25,632 nucleotides of DNA from Archangium sp. (GTDB taxonomy: Bacteria > Myxococcota > Myxococcia > Myxococcales > Myxococcaceae). Below the pieces are notes generated by a model. It searched no databases, had not been told where the DNA came from, and worked only from the letters and a program-made list of their open reading frames with translations. Below, piece by piece: positions 21,398 to 25,632 of this stretch. Made by a program: the position numbers and the translations under genes. The stretch lies in contig JAEUJR010000954.1 in NCBI GenBank assembly GCA_016793585.1, forward strand, positions 1-25,632, in the 5' to 3' direction. Within the stretch, counting starts at the first letter, position 1. Each line of letters starts with the position of its first letter.

Positions 21398-22501
21398 ATG
21401 ATGAACGCACTGCTGCTCGTCGTGTTGGCGCAGACCGGGTCGGCCCAGGTGAAGAACGTCGTCGTCATCGTGAGTGACGGCGTTCGGGCCAGCGAGATCT
21501 TCTCGGGCGCCGATCGCGCGCTGATGGGGAAGGGCGGCGGTGTCGAGAACGAAGCCGGGTGCGTCGAGAAGTTCTGGCGCGACGAGCTGCAGGCGCGGCG
21601 CGAGACGCTGATGCCGTTCCTCTGGAAGAAGATCGCCCGCGAAGGCCAGCTCTTCGGAGACGCCTCCCGTGGCAGCCCGATGCAGGTGACCAACCGCGCC
21701 CGCGTCTCGTACCCCGGCTACAACGAACTCTTCACCGGCGTCGCCGACCCGAAGCTGACCAGCAACGCCTGGGTCGACAACCCGAACGTGAGCGTCTTCG
21801 AGTGGCTGTCGACGAAGGGCTACTCGTTTCAGGCGTTCGCGACGTGGGCCACCTTCTCGCGAATCTTCAACGTCGATCGGTCGAAGCTCGAGGTGCACGC
21901 CGGCTGGGAGCCGCCCTTCGAGGGCGACGCGCTCCGCACCCCGGGGAAGGACCTCATCGACACGCTCTATCGCTCGACGACGCCCGTGTTCGGCGGCAAC
22001 GCGCTCGATGCGCTCACCTTCGCCGCGCTCAAGGAGTCACTCGTGACGACGCGCCCACGCGTGGTCTTCCTGGGGCTCGGCGAGACCGATGAGTGGATGC
22101 ACGCCGGCCGGTACGACCTCGCGCTCGAGGCACTGCAACGTGCCGATGCGACCATCGCCGACCTGTGGGCCACCATGCAGGCGATGCCCGAGTACCGCGA
22201 CTCGACGGTGTTCCTCATCACGACCGACCACGGGCGCGGCGGCCTGCCGTGGGATTGGAAGCACCACGGCGCGTCGGTGATCGGCGCAGAAGACATCTGG
22301 CTGGCGGCGTTGGGCCCCGGCATTCCGGCGCTGGGCGTGCGTTCGGGCACGGGCCTCGTCACGCAGGCGCAGGTCGCGAGCACCATCGCGCAGGTGCTGG
22401 GCGAGTCGTGGACGCAGACGGCTCCGCGCGCTGCGCTACCGTTGCCGCTGTGGCCGACGATTCTCTCGCGTTCAGCGCGGGAAGCGCCCCCGCGTCGCTG
22501 A
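21398..22501 (+). CDS. Exported alkaline-phosphatase-superfamily enzyme
   Basis: This 367-residue protein has a short signal peptide (MMNALLLVVLAQTGSAQ, cleavage after A16) and the metal-site layout of the alkaline phosphatase/phosphodiesterase/sulfatase superfamily. Candidate ligands are D27 (VSDGVR), S104 as nucleophile in VSYPGYNELFTG, D231 and H235 (GETDEWMH), D277 and H278 (TDHGRG) and H289 or H290 (WKHHG). A Ser nucleophile without a CxPxR sulfatase signature argues for phosphate esters over sulfate esters. No transmembrane anchor follows, so it should be periplasmic or secreted. ATG at 21398 or 21401 are equivalent. It is divergent from the glycosyltransferase-like gene and has a strong dyad upstream. 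Substrate unknown. Confidence 0.82.
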   Translation: MMNALLLVVLAQTGSAQVKNVVVIVSDGVRASEIFSGADRALMGKGGGVENEAGCVEKFWRDELQARRETLMPFLWKKIAREGQLFGDASRGSPMQVTNRARVSYPGYNELFTGVADPKLTSNAWVDNPNVSVFEWLSTKGYSFQAFATWATFSRIFNVDRSKLEVHAGWEPPFEGDALRTPGKDLIDTLYRSTTPVFGGNALDALTFAALKESLVTTRPRVVFLGLGETDEWMHAGRYDLALEALQRADATIADLWATMQAMPEYRDSTVFLITTDHGRGGLPWDWKHHGASVIGAEDIWLAALGPGIPALGVRSGTGLVTQAQVASTIAQVLGESWTQTAPRAALPLPLWPTILSRSAREAPPRR

Positions 22502-22539
22502 GCGAACGTTGGGCGCATCCGGGCGTCGTCTCGGGCCGC

Positions 22540-22565
22540 GACGCATCGCCGTGACGCATCGCCGT
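22540..22565. repeat. Perfect 13-base tandem duplication in a convergent gap
   Basis: GACGCATCGCCGT occurs twice in direct succession (22540-22552 and 22553-22565) in the 87-base gap between two convergent genes. A weak hairpin (GCGTCG at 22523-22528 with CGACGC at 22539-22544) overlaps the first copy and may serve as a terminator. Confidence 0.8.
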
Positions 22566-22588
22566 CGTGACGATTGGGGTGCAGGGGT

Positions 22589-23857
22589 TCAGCGACGCGG
22601 CGCCCAGGTGCCGCCATCGACACCACTGGCGAAGATGTGCTGGCTGTTTGCGCGGCTGAGCCGCTGGCCGCGGGGCGCCACGAGGTAACGCGCGCTCAGC
22701 GTTCCAGCGTCGAGGTCTTCGAGCGGTTGGAGCCAGACCGGGCGATCGTCGGCAGCAAACCCGAGGGCGATCAGGGGCGTCTCGTCGGTGAGGGCCGGTG
22801 AGTTGCTCGCGACCTCCGTCAGCAGGTGTGGCACCTCGAGGGCGAGAACGCCTGCGTCGGTCGTGAACTCGATGCGACGGCCCTCGACCCGCCACAGCCC
22901 CGCGACGGCGTTGAAGTTCACCGCCCCGACATGAGTGACTGGCGGAATCTCGGGAAGCTGAGGGCCCTGCGCGGTGAGCGGGAAGCTCGCGAGCGGCACC
23001 CGGTCGATGCGTTCCTGCCTCGCAATGAGCAGGTCGGGCTCCTCGACGCGCAACGCGGTCGGGGGGAAGCGGTCGATGGCTCCATACTGAGGTCGTTGGT
23101 TCCGAACCAACTCGGCCACGCCGACTTCTGTTCCGATGAACACACGGTCGCCAGACGTGGCGATGGCTCGCGGCCGTGAGTGCTGCTCCCACCACGACAG
23201 GGAGCCGCCGTCAGAGGGGAAGAAGCTCACGCCATCGCTCGAAACGCTCCACAGACCTGCCGGCGTCACGGCGAGGGCATCGGAGCGGCCCAGCGCCGAG
23301 AAGCCTCCATCAGGCTCGAGAACGAGGGGCTGGTTGGGCCGAACGCAGATCGATCGCTGCGGCGTCCATGGCACCACCACGTCACACCCAAAGGCGGAGT
23401 GCGCGCTGAGCGACACCTCGTTGAGCCTGCCGACGACCGCCGTGCGTCGAATGACCCCGATGAGCGGCTCGACCACGAATTCGAACGTCACCAGCTTCGC
23501 GTCTGCAGGAACATCGAGGTCGACCACGATCGTCGCCTTGCCGAACGTTCCCGGCGCCCTCGCTTCGCTGAGGTCGACCCGGACTTGCTGCACCACGTTC
23601 ACGCCGGCTTCGGTGGTTGCGTTGACGGTGATCGTTTCGGGCGTGATCGGACCAGCGCCGCCACACCGTCGAAATCCAAAGAGCTCGGTCTGGAACGACT
23701 GGCGACCGGGCTCGATGACGACGAGCCGCGACAGCACCCCCGACAGGGTGAGGGCGGACGTGAGCACGGAGGTGCACCCACCGATGTCAGGCGCGGGCGG
23801 TCGCAGAGGCTCAGGTGTGCAGGCGATCAACGACAGCAGCAGCACGCACGCTCGCAC
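22589..23857 (-). CDS. Hypothetical lipoprotein downstream of the kinase
   Basis: The 422-residue product starts with a signal peptide and lipobox (MRACVLLLSLIAC, C13). The rest is beta-rich and without a family I recognise. Residues 30-150 read like an Ig- or sandwich-type domain, and residues 190-400 contain repeated strand-turn patterns (LWSVSSDGVSFFPSDGG, VFIGTEVGVAEL, LWRVEGRRIEF) that suggest a propeller. The start is GTG at 23857, placed only 6 bases after the kinase stop codon with GCCGCC between, so translation is almost certainly coupled. It is the third gene of the dnaK-kinase transcript. A link to kinase signalling is possible from position only; there is no catalytic motif. Confidence 0.75.
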   Translation of the reverse strand: MRACVLLLSLIACTPEPLRPPAPDIGGCTSVLTSALTLSGVLSRLVVIEPGRQSFQTELFGFRRCGGAGPITPETITVNATTEAGVNVVQQVRVDLSEARAPGTFGKATIVVDLDVPADAKLVTFEFVVEPLIGVIRRTAVVGRLNEVSLSAHSAFGCDVVVPWTPQRSICVRPNQPLVLEPDGGFSALGRSDALAVTPAGLWSVSSDGVSFFPSDGGSLSWWEQHSRPRAIATSGDRVFIGTEVGVAELVRNQRPQYGAIDRFPPTALRVEEPDLLIARQERIDRVPLASFPLTAQGPQLPEIPPVTHVGAVNFNAVAGLWRVEGRRIEFTTDAGVLALEVPHLLTEVASNSPALTDETPLIALGFAADDRPVWLQPLEDLDAGTLSARYLVAPRGQRLSRANSQHIFASGVDGGTWAPRR

Positions 23858-23863
23858 GGCGGC

Positions 23864-25330
23864 TCACCGTCTCTGCGACGCGAGCTTGTTCTTCGTCTGC
23901 TCCCACGAGTTCACGTCCGCCACCCGGCGCGGAAACTTCGACGACACCAGCGCACCCAGCTCGTGGTCCTTCATCGGCTTCACCGTCTCTCGCACCGCCT
24001 GCGCCATCTCGAGCGCGTTGCGGTAGCGATCCTCCGGCTTCTTCTGCAGCGCCTTCTCGATGATGTCCCACCAGTGGTTGGGAATGCCCTGGGGTCGCAC
24101 GAGCGGGTCGTTGACGATGGCCTCCATCGTCTTCGTGTCGTCGTGTTGATCGAACGCGCGCGTGCCGGTGAGCGCCTCGTGAAGAATGAGCCCCACCGAG
24201 AACAGGTCGCTGCGGCGATCGATGCGCTCGGCCGTCGCCTGCTCAGGAGACATGTACAGCGGCTTGCCCTTCACGATGCCCGGCAGCGTCACCGTGCGGG
24301 CGTTGCGCATCTTCGCGACCCCGAAGTCGAGCACCTTCACGCGCCCGTCGAAGCCCACCATCAGGTTGTGTGGCGAGAGATCGCGGTGAACGAGCCCCAT
24401 GCCCAGACCGTCGTCACCCTTCGCCTCGTGCGCGTGATGCAGCCCTTCGAGCGCCTGCGACACGACCGCCGAGACGAGCGCCTCGGGCAGCGGCCCGTGC
24501 GGCCAGTAGACGACATGGTCGAAGTCGACGCCGGCCACGAGCTCCATGGCGATGAAGTACGAGCCGTTGCCCTGACCGAAGTCGTAGATGGTGATCAGGT
24601 TCGGGTGGTTGAGGCGCATGCCCAGCTTCGCCTCGTCGAGGAACTGCTTCACGATCACTTCGTCGTCGGCCAGCTTGGGCAGAATGCGCTTGAGCGCGAC
24701 CAGCCGTGAGACGCCGCCCGGGTTCACCGTGCGCGCGACCATCACCTGCGCCATGCCACCGGTGCCCAGCGGGTTGAGCAGCTCGTACTTCCCGATGCGC
24801 GCGTTCGGCCTGAACTCTCCGGCCTGAGACAGCTCGTCGAGCCGCTCTTGAGGCGTGTGGCCTTCGGCGAGCGCGATGAACGAGAGCACCGCGCTGTCGA
24901 ACATCTCGGCGATGGTGTCGACCAGCTCGAGCACCTGCAGGCCGCCGTCCGAGAAGTGGCCGGGCAACACGAAGCCGATGCTGCCGAGCTCGAGCTTGCC
25001 GATGTCGAGGCTGGCCACGAAGACGGTGTGGTCGTCGTCGACGCGAACGGCGCCGCGCGCGTCGACCCAGCGCATGAGATCGAACAGCCCGCCGCCCCAC
25101 ACCCGCGTCAGCACCGCGCCCTGCGTGCCCTTCACCTGCACGAAGGCCGACTGCGCGTGAATCATGCGCGCGCACTGGGTGAGAAAGACGTCGGCCGCCG
25201 CCGAGAGCCCGAGCTGCCGTTCGAGGCAGTCTTCGAGCACCTCGTCGGCCAGCCGCTGCACCGCGACGAGCCCACGCAGAAACCGCACCTCTTCGTCGAC
25301 GGAGTCGAACTTCAGCGGCGCGCGCTTCAT
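23864..25330 (-). CDS. Ser/Thr protein kinase with N-terminal GAF-like domain
   Basis: This 488-residue cytoplasmic protein has a Hanks-type kinase domain at about 180-450: glycine loop GTGGMAQV (189-196), VALK with K214, E233 in LDEAKL, catalytic loop HRDLSPHN (D317), DFG at 335-337 and SPEQA (361-365). All essential residues are present, so it should be active. HRDLSPHN instead of HRDIKPxN is frequent in myxobacterial kinases. Residues about 30-155 form a separate domain (VFLTQCARMIHAQSAFVQV in outline, then DIGKLELGSIGFVLPG and a helix) that looks GAF-like and may sense a ligand or redox state. No transmembrane helix is visible. The ATG at 25330 lies 7 bases after the dnaK stop, so it is co-transcribed with dnaK; a lipoprotein gene follows after 6 bases. 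Confidence 0.93.
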   Translation of the reverse strand: MKRAPLKFDSVDEEVRFLRGLVAVQRLADEVLEDCLERQLGLSAAADVFLTQCARMIHAQSAFVQVKGTQGAVLTRVWGGGLFDLMRWVDARGAVRVDDDHTVFVASLDIGKLELGSIGFVLPGHFSDGGLQVLELVDTIAEMFDSAVLSFIALAEGHTPQERLDELSQAGEFRPNARIGKYELLNPLGTGGMAQVMVARTVNPGGVSRLVALKRILPKLADDEVIVKQFLDEAKLGMRLNHPNLITIYDFGQGNGSYFIAMELVAGVDFDHVVYWPHGPLPEALVSAVVSQALEGLHHAHEAKGDDGLGMGLVHRDLSPHNLMVGFDGRVKVLDFGVAKMRNARTVTLPGIVKGKPLYMSPEQATAERIDRRSDLFSVGLILHEALTGTRAFDQHDDTKTMEAIVNDPLVRPQGIPNHWWDIIEKALQKKPEDRYRNALEMAQAVRETVKPMKDHELGALVSSKFPRRVADVNSWEQTKNKLASQRR

Positions 25331-25337
25331 GGCGGCT

Positions 25338-25632
25338 CTACTTCTTCTTCTCTTCGGTCCCGCCCGACTCGGCCGCGTAGATGGCGTCGGCGATGCGGTA
25401 GGCGCTGCCCTCGAGCTGCTTGATGCCGGCGCGAATCTTCTCCGGGTCGGCCGTCGTGAGCTGCTTCTTGAGGTTCTCGAGGTCGACCCTGATCTCGTCG
25501 CGGTCCTTCTCTTTGAGCATCGTCGCGTACTCTTCGAGCGACCGCTCGGTCGTGTAGATGAGGCCGTCGGCGTTGTTCTTGAGGTCGGCGAGCTCTTTCT
25601 TCTTCTTGTCGCCTTCGACGTTCGACTGCGCG
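25338..25632 (-). CDS. dnaK: Chaperone DnaK, C-terminal part (runs off the window)
   Basis: Only the last 97 codons are in the window. The sequence matches the DnaK helical lid: LKNNADGLIYTTERSLEEY, then a KDRDEIRVDLENLKKQL helix and IKQLEGSAYRIADAIY, followed by a short tail ending in GGTEEKKK. DnaK is the Hsp70 ATP-dependent folding chaperone. The lid-plus-tail layout is normal, although the basic KKK ending differs from the acidic EEV-type ending of E. coli DnaK. An ATG at 25520 is internal, not a start. The nucleotide-binding and peptide-binding domains lie outside. The kinase gene begins 7 bases downstream. Confidence 0.9.
   Translation of the reverse strand, partial: AQSNVEGDKKKKELADLKNNADGLIYTTERSLEEYATMLKEKDRDEIRVDLENLKKQLTTADPEKIRAGIKQLEGSAYRIADAIYAAESGGTEEKKK

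Noticed and set aside
25324..25337. Kozak-like GCCGCC-ATG before the kinase (and GCCGCC-GTG before the next gene)
   Set aside because: A bacterial context; it is explained by the short intercistronic spacers and base composition.
1..25632. Mobile element, prophage or defence island
   Set aside because: No transposase, integrase, terminal repeats, tRNA target, restriction or toxin-antitoxin gene was recognised, and composition is uniform along the window.

Overview
The window looks like chromosomal DNA of a high-GC Gram-negative bacterium, most likely a myxobacterium (Myxococcota) or a close relative. The evidence is compositional and family-based: strong third-position GC, many lipoproteins with long low-complexity spacers (an Asp-Ala-Gly hexapeptide array and a Gly/Ser tract), a soluble Ser/Thr kinase with the HRDLSPHN catalytic loop common in myxobacteria, and lipoprotein families I associate mainly with that phylum. 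No rRNA, tRNA, CRISPR array, transposase, integrase or phage gene was seen. The window holds 20 intact or edge-truncated protein genes and one frameshifted gene. No gene-free stretch exceeds 300 bases; the longest is 11010-11256 (247 bases).

Layout: (1) 1-886, 3' part of a phospholipase D/cardiolipin synthase-like gene cut by the window start. (2) 1036-4449, three tightly packed genes: a PhoD-like phosphodiesterase and a carotenoid-oxygenase-family protein, both with matching Tat lipoprotein signals, then a two-helix membrane zinc-ribbon protein. (3) 4473-6100, minus strand, an ECF42-type sigma factor with a long C-terminal extension and its YCII/DGPF partner, preceded by a candidate ECF42 promoter at 6137-6163. 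(4) 6203-9369, an unrecognised 157-residue protein, a GH31 glycosidase lipoprotein and a 64-residue single-helix membrane protein. (5) 9393-11009, minus strand, a lipoprotein with 21 tandem xxxDAG hexapeptides and a secreted C-terminal domain. (6) 11257-16715, plus strand, a nitrobindin-like heme-binding protein, an operon of a TolB/CsgG-like membrane protein and a large FG-GAP propeller lipoprotein, then radA. (7) 16779-17684, minus strand, a Cys-rich lipoprotein. (8) 17751-19498, plus strand, a split PEGA-like lipoprotein and a DUF3089 esterase-like protein. (9) 19487-21261, minus strand, a GT-C membrane glycosyltransferase broken by a one-base frameshift. (10) 21398-22501, an exported alkaline-phosphatase-superfamily enzyme. 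(11) 22589-25632, minus strand, a dnaK (C-terminal part only) - GAF-like/Ser-Thr kinase - lipoprotein operon with 6-7 base gaps.

The common theme is the cell envelope: eight products carry a plausible lipobox, and others are exported or membrane-bound. RadA and DnaK are the housekeeping anchors. The points most worth following are the Tat-exported carotenoid-oxygenase operon, the ECF42 module with its own promoter motif, the dnaK-linked kinase, the PEGA-like lipoprotein interrupted by a helical insert, and an 11-bp-arm dyad upstream of the phosphatase-like gene. All functional names come from motif recognition without database searches.
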